This document shows, piece by piece, positions 33,736 through 42,508 of a stretch of DNA of 64,000 nucleotides; the first letter of the stretch is position 1, and the number at the start of each line of letters is the position of its first letter. This DNA is from Streptomyces sp. NRRL F-5727. Its GTDB lineage: Bacteria > Actinomycetota > Actinomycetes > Streptomycetales > Streptomycetaceae. The DNA lies in NCBI RefSeq assembly GCF_000719555.1, contig NZ_JOGX01000029.1, positions 106,864 to 170,863 on the forward strand. Direction: 5' to 3'. A program made the position numbers and the translations under genes. The notes below the pieces were generated by a model. That model was not told the origin of the DNA, searched no databases, and saw only the letters and a program-made list of their open reading frames with translations.

Positions 33736-35673
33736 TCATCCTCTGTCGGCGCACGTCTCCGCCTCCGTCAGGTATCGCGCCACCGGCCCCAGGGTCAGCA
33801 TCCCGCTCGCCCCGCCCGCGTGTTCGAAGCGGGCGGCGTGCAGGGCTGTTGCCGCGCGGGCGGCGAGGGGGCGCTCGTCGAGGCGGGCGGCGGCGTGGGC
33901 GGTCAGGCACCAGAGTGCCTCCTGCATGTGGTCGAGCGGCGGGTCGGGCGTGAGGGCGAGGGCGGTGCGGGCTTCTTCGTCACGGTGGTGGGCGAGGAGC
34001 ACCAGGGGGCGCGTCCAGGGGCGGTACGGCCCCCAGTCGAGGGCGGGATCGGTGGGCGCCGGACGGCGGTGCAGGAGACGTAGTCCCAGGAGGGCGAGGG
34101 CGAAGAGGCCCCGGTGCAGCCCGGGCATGCCTGCCGTCTCGGCGAGGGCGTTTTCGGCGGCGCGGTACCGGGCCGCGGCCGTGGCGGCGGTCGGGCCGCC
34201 TGGTTCGGCGCTGTGGGCGGCGGTCGCCCGGGCCCGGAACCAGCCGGTGAGCACGGGGACGAGGGATGCCTCGGTGCTGACGGCGAGCTGCTCGGCGGCC
34301 TCGGCGTGTGCGGCCGCGGAGGCGAGGTCGCCGAGGGCCGAGGCGGACTGCAGGCGGATGAGCCGGCCGAGCACGGCGAAGTCGGGCAGCTCGTGTCGTG
34401 TGGCCAGGTCGAGGATCTCGCTGCCGATCGCGTCCCGTACGAGCGCGAGGCCGGGCCGGGTGAAGGACTGGAGGAACAGACCGTTGAGGGCGAAAGCCAG
34501 CAGGGCCGGATCGCCCAGCTTGCGGGCCAGCGCCTCGGCCTCGCGCGCCGCCTCGCCGGCGCGCCTCTGCTCGGTTGCGGGCAGATCGGCGCTGCGGCTC
34601 TCGACCGCGACGGTGGCCAGCAGGCGGGCGCGTAGTGCGGCGGGGCCGTCGGTGCCGAGTGCGGTGAGCGTACGCTCGGCCACCGCGACGACGGCGCGGG
34701 ACTGCTCGGGGTCGTCGGCGCGGCTCCACAGGGCGGGCACGTCGTAGGCGCCGATGACGCGGGCGGTCAGCGCGATGTCTCCCGTGCGCTCCGCCGCCTG
34801 GGCGGCGGCGAGGCGGTCGCGCCGCGAGTGGATGAGGGCGTCTCCACCCGCCAGGGCCAGCGTGCGGGCCAGTTCGGCGGTGGTACGCGGGCCGAGTCGT
34901 ACGCCTGCGGTCCACACGGACGGCTGGGGCTGGAGGGTCGCCGCTCCGCGGAGGATGTCCGTCTCCAGCTGCCGTAGGTCGGCGCCGGGGTCGAGCCCGA
35001 GCCGGTCCGCGAGCATCGTGCGGGCGCGGCGAAGAGTGGCCAGTGCGTCCGCTTGGCGGCCCGCCCGGTGCAGTGCGCGGGCCAGCAGCCCCCAGGCCGG
35101 TTCACGCCAGGGGTGTTCGGTCACGTGGGAGCCCAGTTCGGCGACCAGCTCGGCTCCCGAACCGGAATCGAGGAGCAGGCGGGCGCGCAGCTCCACCCCC
35201 TCCAGCCTCAGCTCCTCCAACCGCGTCCGTTCGCGCTGGGCCCACAGGGAGCCGGTGACGTCGGCGTAGGCGGGGCCGCGCCACGCCGCGAGAGCCTCGT
35301 CGAGGTCGGTCAGGGCATCGGGGGTACGCCGGGCGCGGTCCAGGGCGTCCTCGAATCGGTGGACGTCCACGGTGTGGCGCGGCAGGCGCAGAGCGTAGCC
35401 GGGCCCTTCCGTGACGAGGATGCGCGGCGGGGTGCGGGGCGGCCGGCCGGGTTCGAGGGCGCGGCGCAGGGCGGCGACGAACGTACGCAGCGCGCCCACG
35501 GCACGGACCGGCGGCTCGGCCCACAGGTCCGCGACGAGGGTGTCGGTGGTGACCATCCGTCCGCCGGCGGCGACGAGCCGGGCGAGTACCTCGCGGTGGC
35601 GGGGGCCGCCCAGGTCGACCGGGGTGCCGTCGTCGTGGGTCGCCCGGACGGCACCGAGTACGTCGATTCGCAT
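33736..35673 (-). CDS. SARP/BTAD-type transcriptional regulator
   Basis: The 645-residue protein starts with an OmpR-like winged helix (residues 1-95: MRIDVLGAVRATHDDGTPVD, RHREVLARLVAAGGRMVTTD), then a bacterial transcriptional activation domain (about 100-240: VDVHRFEDALDRARRTPDAL to GRQADALATLRRARTMLADR), and a 400-residue helical TPR-like C-terminal region without a Walker A motif. It is thus like AfsR without the ATPase. SARP regulators usually activate antibiotic clusters. ATG 35673 is preferred because the family begins this way; longer starts at 35682 or 35745 (GTG) are possible. It is divergent from an alpha/beta hydrolase by 137 bp. Confidence 0.88.
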   Translation of the reverse strand: MRIDVLGAVRATHDDGTPVDLGGPRHREVLARLVAAGGRMVTTDTLVADLWAEPPVRAVGALRTFVAALRRALEPGRPPRTPPRILVTEGPGYALRLPRHTVDVHRFEDALDRARRTPDALTDLDEALAAWRGPAYADVTGSLWAQRERTRLEELRLEGVELRARLLLDSGSGAELVAELGSHVTEHPWREPAWGLLARALHRAGRQADALATLRRARTMLADRLGLDPGADLRQLETDILRGAATLQPQPSVWTAGVRLGPRTTAELARTLALAGGDALIHSRRDRLAAAQAAERTGDIALTARVIGAYDVPALWSRADDPEQSRAVVAVAERTLTALGTDGPAALRARLLATVAVESRSADLPATEQRRAGEAAREAEALARKLGDPALLAFALNGLFLQSFTRPGLALVRDAIGSEILDLATRHELPDFAVLGRLIRLQSASALGDLASAAAHAEAAEQLAVSTEASLVPVLTGWFRARATAAHSAEPGGPTAATAAARYRAAENALAETAGMPGLHRGLFALALLGLRLLHRRPAPTDPALDWGPYRPWTRPLVLLAHHRDEEARTALALTPDPPLDHMQEALWCLTAHAAARLDERPLAARAATALHAARFEHAGGASGMLTLGPVARYLTEAETCADRG

Positions 35674-35810
35674 GTCCTCCATCTTCCGCGCCGCGGGGCC
35701 GGGGCGTCGCAGCGTACTGATCGGCTGCTGATCGCTGTCGTCCACGCTGACTGCGTCGCTCCCCGGACCGAGCTTTCGCCGGTCCCCCCGACCCGAGAAA
35801 CGGACCCTTC

Positions 35811-36689
35811 ATGACTCCCACCCTCCCCGGTTTCGACCACGTCCGTCTGCCCGGTGCCGACGGAGTGGAGCTGGCCGCGGCCGTCGGCGGCCATGGCAGC
35901 CCGGTCGTGCTGCTGCACGGCTTCCCCCAGACCCACCTGATGTGGCGGCACGTCGCCGAGCGGCTCGCCGGCGAGCACACCGTGATCTGCCCGGACCTGC
36001 GCGGGTACGGCGCCAGTGACAAGCCTGCGGCCGTCGGCCCTGAGGTGTACTCCAAGCGCACCATGGCCGCCGACGTCGTCGCGCTGGCGGCGGCGCTCGG
36101 CCATGAGCGCTTCGCTCTGATCGGCCACGACCGGGGCGCCCTGGTCGCCTTCCGGGCGGGACTGGACCATCCCGAGACCCTCACCCATCTGGGCATCCTC
36201 GACGTCGTACCCACCCTGGACATGTGGAACGTCCTGCACGGCGTCCCCGCGGCGGTCGGCTACCACCTGTTTCTCATGGCACAGCCGCCGGGCCTGCCCG
36301 AGACGCTGATCGCCAACAGCGCCGACGCCTTCTTCGGCTCCTTCCTCGACGCCTGGGCTCGTACCCCGGCGGCCCTTCCGGAATCGGTCCGGGCCGCGTA
36401 CCTGCGGGCCAGCGCCGCGGCCGTACCGTCGATCGTCGCGGACTACCGGGCCTCGGCGGGCATCGACGTCGCACACGACCAGGCGGACCGGGACGCGGAT
36501 TCCCAGCTGGCCATGCCCGTGACGGTCGTCCAGCAGGACTGGGGCGCGCGGCTGGGCTACGACGCCTCATCGGTCTGGCGCGCGTGGGCGCCGGACCTGG
36601 ACCACCGGCTGACCGGCGCGGGGCACTTCATGGCGGAGGAGGCGCCCGAGGAGATCACCGAGGCGATCCGCGAACTGCTGCTGCGCTGA
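35811..36689 (+). CDS. alpha/beta hydrolase, haloacetate-dehalogenase-like
   Basis: The 292-residue protein has HGFPQTHLMWRHVAERLAGE near residue 35, DLRGYGASDKP near 65, and an Asp nucleophile in GHDRGA near 105, the pattern of fluoroacetate dehalogenases and epoxide hydrolases. The final catalytic His is in GAGHFMAEE. An RSD- or W-type halide-binding site cannot be checked by eye, so dehalogenase versus other hydrolase is open. ATG 35811 is the first in frame; no strong ribosome binding site is visible. It is divergent from the SARP-like gene, which may regulate it. Confidence 0.88.
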   Translation: MTPTLPGFDHVRLPGADGVELAAAVGGHGSPVVLLHGFPQTHLMWRHVAERLAGEHTVICPDLRGYGASDKPAAVGPEVYSKRTMAADVVALAAALGHERFALIGHDRGALVAFRAGLDHPETLTHLGILDVVPTLDMWNVLHGVPAAVGYHLFLMAQPPGLPETLIANSADAFFGSFLDAWARTPAALPESVRAAYLRASAAAVPSIVADYRASAGIDVAHDQADRDADSQLAMPVTVVQQDWGARLGYDASSVWRAWAPDLDHRLTGAGHFMAEEAPEEITEAIRELLLR

Positions 36690-36731
36690 TCCCTGCCCTG
36701 GAGGGCGACGGGAGGCCGTGGCACGCCCCGC

Positions 36732-36816
36732 GTTTCCCCGATTCCCCGATTCCCCGATTCCCCGATTCTTCGTATCCCCGTATCCCTGTATCCCCGTTTC
36801 CCCGTTTCCGTTTCCC
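36732..36816. repeat. 8-bp tandem repeat (GATTCCCC family)
   Basis: Nine octamers in a row (GTTTCCCC, three GATTCCCC, GATTCTTC, GTATCCCC, GTATCCCT, GTATCCCC, GTTTCCCC) and two partial ones follow the hydrolase stop by 42 bp. They are not in a convincing gene. The surrounding gap 36690-37138 (about 450 bp) has no gene. Confidence 0.9.
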
Positions 36817-37138
36817 GGCCACCGGACCGGACAGCGATGCCGTGACTGAGCAACCGCCTCCCTGACGACGGTCCTGGGCGCCGGCGTGGAGAACCCGGCA
36901 CCGCTCCCCTGGAGCGTGGGCGGCGCTTTACGGGCCTGCCGGCCGTGTCCCTTCACCGGGCGCCCTGGTTCGGGGACGGCAGGGAGTGTGGGGCAGGACG
37001 ATCGGCATGGTGACGACACGGGCACCGGCTGGTTCCGGTCGGGAGGGCAGCTGATACGTGGGTGCAGCCCGGTCGGCCGGCCCTGCCCTACGTGGCACCG
37101 AGCCGATACGGGCCGCTGCTGCCCCAGGGGCGCCTGCT

Positions 37139-38128
37139 TCAGCTCTGGAGGGTGGCAAGCCAGTCGGTCAGCAGACGGTTGACCTCGTCGGGGCGCTCCT
37201 GCTGGATCCAGTGACCGCAGCCGTCCAGAAGATGGGAGGCCGACAGGCCGGGGAGGGTGGTGGGGTAGGCGTCGATGGCGTCGGACATCCAGGTGGTGGA
37301 GGCGTCCAGAGCGCCGCCGACGAACAGGGACGGCTGCTTGATCGGGGCTCCACGATAGGGGGCGAGGTCTGCCCAGTCGCGGTCCATGTTGCGGTAACGG
37401 TTGAGTGCGCCGGTCAGACCCGTCCGCTCGAACTCCCCGGCGTACACGTCGAGATCGCCCTCGCTCAGCCAGGCCGGGAGAGCCCCCGTGGGAAAGCGGT
37501 CGCGCAGCCGGCCGCCGCCCCGGGTGACGAAGTGCGGGTCGGGCTCACCCTCGGCGGGCATGGTGTCGGCGGACAGGGCCGCGTAGAAGCCCGCGAGCCA
37601 GCCCCTGACGTCGGGCTCGATCTCTGCCTCGGCGCGGCCGGGCTCCTGGAAATAGGAGACGTAGAACTCCTGCTCGGGGCCACCGATCCGGCCGAAGACG
37701 TCGGTGGGGCGGGGACCGCCGGGCGGCGCATAGGGGACACTCAGCAGGCCGACGGCGCGGAAGAGCTCGGGATGGAGCAGGGCGGAGGCGGAGGCGATGT
37801 TGGAGCCCCAGTCGTGGCCGACGACCACCGCGCTCACCTCGCCGAGGGCGCGCACGACCGCGATGTTGTCCTCCACCAGGTCAAGGATCCGGTAGCCCTC
37901 CGTCGCCGCAGGCTTGGAGGAACGGCCGTAGCCACGTACGTCGATCGCCACCGCCCGGTAGCCGGCCGCGGCCAGGGCCGGGAGCTGGTGGCGCCAGGAG
38001 TACCAGGACTCAGGGAAGCCGTGCACGAGCAGGACCATCGGGCCGGTGCCCTGCTCGACCAGGTGGAGGCGTCCGGCCGGGGCCTCGACGATGCGATGGC
38101 GGAGCTCGGTGGTCGGCTCGGGCTGCAT
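37139..38128 (-). CDS. alpha/beta hydrolase, epoxide hydrolase-like
   Basis: The 329-residue protein has HGFPESWYSWRHQLPALAAA near residue 36 (HGxP oxyanion hole), DVRGYGRSSKP, an Asp nucleophile in VVVGHDWGSNIA near 105, and the C-terminal His in DGCGHWIQQE. These are the hallmarks of soluble epoxide hydrolases; lid-domain tyrosines cannot be assigned safely by eye. ATG 38128 is the first in the frame. The related hydrolase at 35.8 kb points toward it, separated by the octamer repeat. Substrates are unknown. Confidence 0.9.
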   Translation of the reverse strand: MQPEPTTELRHRIVEAPAGRLHLVEQGTGPMVLLVHGFPESWYSWRHQLPALAAAGYRAVAIDVRGYGRSSKPAATEGYRILDLVEDNIAVVRALGEVSAVVVGHDWGSNIASASALLHPELFRAVGLLSVPYAPPGGPRPTDVFGRIGGPEQEFYVSYFQEPGRAEAEIEPDVRGWLAGFYAALSADTMPAEGEPDPHFVTRGGGRLRDRFPTGALPAWLSEGDLDVYAGEFERTGLTGALNRYRNMDRDWADLAPYRGAPIKQPSLFVGGALDASTTWMSDAIDAYPTTLPGLSASHLLDGCGHWIQQERPDEVNRLLTDWLATLQS

Positions 38129-38898
38129 GGGCTTCTCCTCGGTTCGCGGCGACGCGGCGGTCCATCGATCATGCGGCGCGGCATCTGCCCAACGCGATCA
38201 GACTTGCCATTCCGGCAACCTTCCGCGGCGGCGGGCCCCCCGGGCCCGGATCACGACGAGGACCGGGGAAGGCGAGCCGACCTGGAGGACCGCGCGTACA
38301 GCAGTCACGGGCAGCGAGCTGCCCGTCGAACCCCTGACGACGAGCGGCGCCGGCCAGCGCCGGCCGGGGGCGGGGCGGGCCGAGGGGGGCCGGGGCAGGG
38401 CTCAAGGGCATCGCCGCCGCGGGCCAAGGACGCGCCCAGTCCGAACAGACTCCGTCCCGCCCACGACACCCGCACGGGACGGAGGGGCTCTGCCCGGCGC
38501 AGCGGCGGCCAACGGTACTGCTCCCAGAGCGCCGCCGGCACCGGACTCACTCGCGTACGCCCAATCGGAGCGGCCGGGGGGGACGGCGCCAGTCTGAGGG
38601 AGTAAAGCCGCCCTCGGCACGGACAGGGACCGGCTCACAGGCCATGCAGAGACGAACGGCTCGCCCAGCCACGGACATCGGTCTCTCGACTGCTCCAGGG
38701 GCCCGTACGATCCGGCCGGTGTCAACGGGCGGTTTCGACCTGCAGGGTCGTCGCGTACGGCGGGGGTTGCGCCAAGAGGTACCAGCACTCGACCTTACCT
38801 CCGGGCACCATCTGACAGGCACTGCCTGCCAAGTCCGGCTGGCGGATCAGGGAATGGCAAAACGGCCTGCCATCGCGGCGGCCCGAACCGGCGCCGGG
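38129..38898. other. non-coding or decayed stretch
   Basis: About 770 bp between the epoxide-hydrolase-like gene and a transposase fossil. Open frames are compositionally random. A Cys-Trp-Tyr segment in a minus frame near 38760 looks protein-like but is too short to identify. Confidence 0.4.
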
Positions 38899-39190
38899 TG
38901 ACAAGGCCGACGCGCGTGCCTGGCGGGAGTCGGACCTGCCCGCCCTGGCGTCCGGCACACCGGTGATCGCGGACGGCGCCTACCTCGGCACCGGCCGGAT
39001 CGTCCCGCACCGCAAAAGAGCCGGTCGTCCCCTCCTGCGCGGGCAGGAGGAGGACAACGCCGAGCATCGACGGGTGCGAGCCCGTGTCGAGCACGCCTTC
39101 GCCCGGATGAAGAACCGGAGAATCCCGCGCGACTGCCGGCAGAGAGGCGACGGACTTCACCATTCGGGCCCTGGGAGCCGACCGCGCCTG
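38899..39190 (+). pseudogene. IS5-family (Tnp4-type) transposase, C-terminal remnant
   Basis: GDKADARAWRESDLPALASG, then TPVIADGAYLGTGRIVPHRK and HRRVRARVEHAFARMKNRRI match the second Asp and the Glu region of Streptomyces IS5-type transposases with a Tnp4 DDE domain. The N-terminal two-thirds is absent. It is a different lineage from the 17-kb elements. Confidence 0.75.
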
Positions 39191-39279
39191 CCGGCTGAGG
39201 GATACGGGCCGTCAGAAGCCGTGTCCCATCGGCCGGATAAGGTCGAGGCGCTCTTGCGGAGCGGTCCTACGCTGGAGGC

Positions 39280-39930
39280 ATGGCCACCGATGCCTCGCTG
39301 AGACAAGGCCCCGACTCGACGGATCTGGTCCTGCGCGCCGGCCCGACCGGGCCGGTGTGGAACGCGCTGACCTCGGCGGGGCCGGCGCTGTTCACTCCGC
39401 TCGCCCTGGGCGTGCCGACCCTGATCGTCGCCTTCTGGATGGCGCTGGCCGGGGCGCGGGCGTCGACCGTGTTCGTGGTGGTGGGGGTGATCGCCGGGCT
39501 GGAGTACCTGATCGGCTGGCCGATACTGGCCCTTTCCCGGGCCCGGGACATCCTGCGGGTGGAGTTCGCGCCGGCCGGGGTGCCCACGTCTCTGCGGTTG
39601 GTCCGGGCCGCCGGGCCGGACGTCTGGCTGCCCGTCAACGCCCTGCGCGAGGTGCGGCTGACGCACAAGGTGGTGGAGCCGTACCAGGGGGACCACAAGC
39701 CGGCCGTCTCCACGCTCGCGCTGGAACTCGTCCTACGGGACGCCCGGGAGCGCCTCGCGCTCCCCTTCAGCGGCGACCCGCGGCGGCTCGCTGACGCGTT
39801 GAAGGCTCTGCTCGGCCCGGCCGGGGTCGTGGTGGTGCTGCGCACCGAGCGCAGCACGCGCGACCGACCCCAGCCGAACTCCCCCTGGACCTCGGGAGGT
39901 TCGGCCTCGGCCGGCTCAGGGGGCGGCTAG
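39280..39930 (+). CDS. small membrane protein of unknown function
   Basis: The 216-residue protein has two adjacent hydrophobic segments near residues 38-60 and 65-88 (LALGVPTLIVAFWMALAG, VFVVVGVIAGLEYLIGWPIL), then a ~110-residue soluble part that may fold as a PH-like domain (LREVRLTHKVVEPYQGDHKP) and a Ser/Gly tail. The short loop-two-helix-soluble layout resembles bacterial PH-domain membrane proteins. ATG 39280 has GGAGG 2-3 bp upstream, too close to be ideal. No partner gene is obvious. Confidence 0.75.
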   Translation: MATDASLRQGPDSTDLVLRAGPTGPVWNALTSAGPALFTPLALGVPTLIVAFWMALAGARASTVFVVVGVIAGLEYLIGWPILALSRARDILRVEFAPAGVPTSLRLVRAAGPDVWLPVNALREVRLTHKVVEPYQGDHKPAVSTLALELVLRDARERLALPFSGDPRRLADALKALLGPAGVVVVLRTERSTRDRPQPNSPWTSGGSASAGSGGG

Positions 39931-39951
39931 GCCGTCTCTTTCGGATCTTGC

Positions 39952-40551
39952 ATGATGATCGGCATGCACACGGAAACCTGCGACCCCGCCGAGTTGGCCG
40001 CACTCCGTGAGATCGTCACCTCCCGCCCCGAGGCTGCGGCGCCGGCCGGCTGGGAGGCCGTGCGGTTCTTCGAGAAGGAGCACGACATTCTGCTCCCGGA
40101 GCCGTACCGCACCTTCGTGGCGGAGATCTGCGACGGGCTGCGCGCCGGGCCGCCCTTTTACGGCTTGCTGCCCTTCGCGCACAACCCCGTCGACCCGCAC
40201 TCGGGCCTCCCCCGGCGTCAGCTCGCCGAGCCCTTTCCTCTTACGGGGTCCTGCAAGTGGGAGGAGGACGGGGAGGAGCTGTCGGAGCAGGAGTTCGAGG
40301 CCCTGTGGGAAGCTGCGATGATCCACGGCTCGCTGCTGCTCGGCACCGACGGCTGCGGCATGGACTGGCACTTGATCGTCACCGGCCCGCAACGCGGTCA
40401 CGTCTGGCTGATCGACGAGATCGGCGCAATCCCCTTCGGCACCTCCCCGATGCCGGGCACACCCGGATTCACCGGGTGGGCGACCCACTGGCACCAGGGC
40501 CACCCCTGGTTCACCGACGCTACGGCAGACGATCCGCAAGAAACGGCCTGA
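39952..40551 (+). CDS. SMI1/KNR4 (SUKH) family protein
   Basis: The 199-residue protein has the SUKH fold signature: an N-terminal helix, AGWEAVRFFEKEHDILLPEP near residue 32, and later WHLIVTGPQRGHVWLIDEIG. SUKH proteins often protect cells from polymorphic nuclease toxins, or act in other regulatory roles. Three closely spaced ATG codons (39952, 39955, 39964) make the start uncertain. No toxin gene is next to it. A run of degenerate CRISPR-like repeats begins right after its stop. Confidence 0.82.
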   Translation: MMIGMHTETCDPAELAALREIVTSRPEAAAPAGWEAVRFFEKEHDILLPEPYRTFVAEICDGLRAGPPFYGLLPFAHNPVDPHSGLPRRQLAEPFPLTGSCKWEEDGEELSEQEFEALWEAAMIHGSLLLGTDGCGMDWHLIVTGPQRGHVWLIDEIGAIPFGTSPMPGTPGFTGWATHWHQGHPWFTDATADDPQETA

Positions 40552-40617
40552 CGCCCCAAGACGACCCACGAACGCGGAGAGCACGACGACTTGGGCGAGG
40601 CCAGCGACGCGCACCGA

Positions 40618-40709
40618 GAACCAGCCCCGCCAGCCGCGGGAAGCAGACCGGCGTGACGTGGTTCTCGCACCCGGCCTGAACCCACCATCCCCGCGGGCGC
40701 GGGGCACAG
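40618..40709 (-). CRISPR. possible degenerate type I-E-like repeat pair
   Basis: Two 29-bp units, at 40618-40646 (GAACCAGCCCCGCC, then GCGGGAAGCAG) and 40681-40709 (ACCATCCCCGCGGGCGCGGG then GCACAG), are separated by 34 bp and resemble the repeats at 42.4 kb. A weaker unit may end at 40584, 62 bp before the first ends. All point the same way. Sequence divergence is high, so this could be a decayed array. Confidence 0.4.
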
Positions 40710-40812
40710 TCGGTCCTGGAGCTCTGCGTCCGGTCCCCGCGCGCACTTCCCCACCGCGCCTGCTCCCACCGGGGTGCGCGGGCGAGCATCCGGGCGGCCT
40801 CGCGCGACTCGC

Positions 40813-42009
40813 TCACGGCCGGGTGCCGTCGGTCTCGGGATGCCACTCGACCAGGACGATGGTGGCGTCGTCCTGTAGCCGGCCGTCGTGGTGGTCGAGG
40901 ATGGCGTGGATGAGGCGGCGCAGGGCTTCGGGGGCGGGCTCGCCCGCAGCCAGCGCCCGGCTGATGAAGTCGACGAGCCGCTCCTCGCCGAACAGCACAT
41001 CGGCGGCCGAGCGGGCCTCGGTGACGCCGTCGGTGTGGAACAGGACGCGGTCGCCGGGTTCCAGCGGGGCCTTGTGCACGGTGCGGGGGTGCGCGTGGTC
41101 CGGGCCGAGTCCCAGAGGCAGCTCGCCGTGGGCTTCCAGGGCCCCCGGCACGACGCGGTGGGCGCGGATCAGCAACGGGGGCGGGTGGCCGGCGTTCACC
41201 CAGGACAGCTGCCCGGTCTCCAGATCCAGGTGCGCGAAGACACCCGTCAGCAGTCCGTCGGGCTGCCAACGGTGCAGGTCCTCGTCGATCCGGTCGGTGA
41301 TGTCGGTCAGGGAGCCCCCCGCGCGGCGGGCGGAGCGGCAGCCGGCCAGTGCGACGGCGGAGGACAATCCCGCTGCCAGGTCGTGGCCCATCGCGTCGAC
41401 CACCGTCACGTGCAGGCGCCCGTCGTCCAAGCCGTGATCGAAGGCGTCCCCGCCGATCTCGTAGGCCGGCTCCAGCGCGGCCGTGGAGGTGACCTTGCCG
41501 GTGCCGAGCGTACGGGGCGGCAGGAACGCCCACACCATCTCGGCCGCGGTGGTCATCGGACGCTGGCGGGCGGTACGGCTGAACACGTCGCTGAACCCGC
41601 TCTTGGACACCACCGTCAGCGCGGTCACCGCCGCCAGCTGCTGGGCGCCGTCCAGTGTCGCGGGCGTGATCTGCTCGGCGACCACCTGCAGCACACCGAT
41701 CCGCGCGATCCCGTCGACCAACGGCAGCCACACCGCCAGCGGCCGAGAGTGCGACAAACGCAGCGACATCGTCCGGTACGCCCAGCCGGCCACCGTGCCG
41801 TCGATCGCCAGCGACTCGCCGCCGTCGGCCTCGCCTGGGCGGGGCAGCGGCACCAGCTCGTCCTCCTGCACGTCCGCCAGGTAGACGGTCGCCGACACCA
41901 TCCCCAGGCGGCGGGCCGCCTCCTCGACCAGCTGCGACACCTCCAGCGGAGCCGCGGTGTGCGAACGCTCCAGGAACACGGCCAGCGCGGCCCCCGGGTC
42001 CTCCGTCAT
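40813..42009 (-). CDS. GAF-domain SpoIIE-type serine phosphatase
   Basis: The 398-residue protein has an N-terminal GAF-like sensor (residues about 20-140: LVEEAARRLGMVSATVYLAD, GTVAGWAYRTMSLRLS) and a PP2C/SpoIIE domain (about 165-390) with EIGGDAFDHGLDDGRLHVTV, VDAMGHDLAAG, NAGHPPPLLIR and LFHTDGVTEARS carrying metal-binding Asp residues. It probably dephosphorylates an anti-anti-sigma factor. It is the second such phosphatase in 11 kb and uses GAF instead of PAS, so the two would answer different signals. ATG 42009 is the only good start in frame. Confidence 0.92.
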   Translation of the reverse strand: MTEDPGAALAVFLERSHTAAPLEVSQLVEEAARRLGMVSATVYLADVQEDELVPLPRPGEADGGESLAIDGTVAGWAYRTMSLRLSHSRPLAVWLPLVDGIARIGVLQVVAEQITPATLDGAQQLAAVTALTVVSKSGFSDVFSRTARQRPMTTAAEMVWAFLPPRTLGTGKVTSTAALEPAYEIGGDAFDHGLDDGRLHVTVVDAMGHDLAAGLSSAVALAGCRSARRAGGSLTDITDRIDEDLHRWQPDGLLTGVFAHLDLETGQLSWVNAGHPPPLLIRAHRVVPGALEAHGELPLGLGPDHAHPRTVHKAPLEPGDRVLFHTDGVTEARSAADVLFGEERLVDFISRALAAGEPAPEALRRLIHAILDHHDGRLQDDATIVLVEWHPETDGTRP

Positions 42010-42292
42010 CGCACCTGCCCTTCCGCCGCCTCAGCCTCACAACCGAGTCTGAATCCGGTCCGGCCTCGGCGCACGGCAGCCAGCGCCAACCCGAGGCCCC
42101 TCACCTTCAGCTTGATCGTGAATCGATCGGGCACGGCGACGAGTGGGGTGCCTTGAACCGTCCAGGCGAAGCGGCTGCCGGGCCGGTGATCTTCACCGGC
42201 CCCAGCGTCCTCGGTCACGCGCAGGACTACGCCGCGGGCCGGCCCGGGTGAACTTCCCGTGGAGTCGCCCGGCACCGGCTTCGCCGACCGTC

Positions 42293-42508
42293 GGAACCAT
42301 CCCCGCGGACGCAGAGGAGCAGGAACAGAACGGGCCACCCGGGCCGCGAACGTCGCAGCGGGACCCTCCCCCGCACCCCGGGGAGCAGGGCGGCGGGCGC
42401 TGTCGGGCATGGACACGCCCGGACCCTCCCCGCACGCGCGGGGAGCAGTCGTCTGCCGGGCTCCTCCTTCCCGTACCCGTGGGACCCCTCCCCGCACGCG
42501 GGGAGCAG
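42293..42508 (-). CRISPR. short type I-E-like CRISPR array, four repeats, no cas genes
   Basis: Repeats at 42361-42388, 42421-42448 and 42481-42508 share GGACCCTCCCCGCACGCGCG-type sequence ending GGGGAGCAG, with exact 60-bp periodicity and 32-bp spacers. A fourth, more diverged copy is at 42293-42322. The CCCCGC/GCGGGG stem and 28-bp length match type I-E repeats of Streptomyces. Read on the minus strand the cleanest repeat lies first and the diverged one last, the usual leader-to-trailer trend. No cas gene is within the window. Confidence 0.8.
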
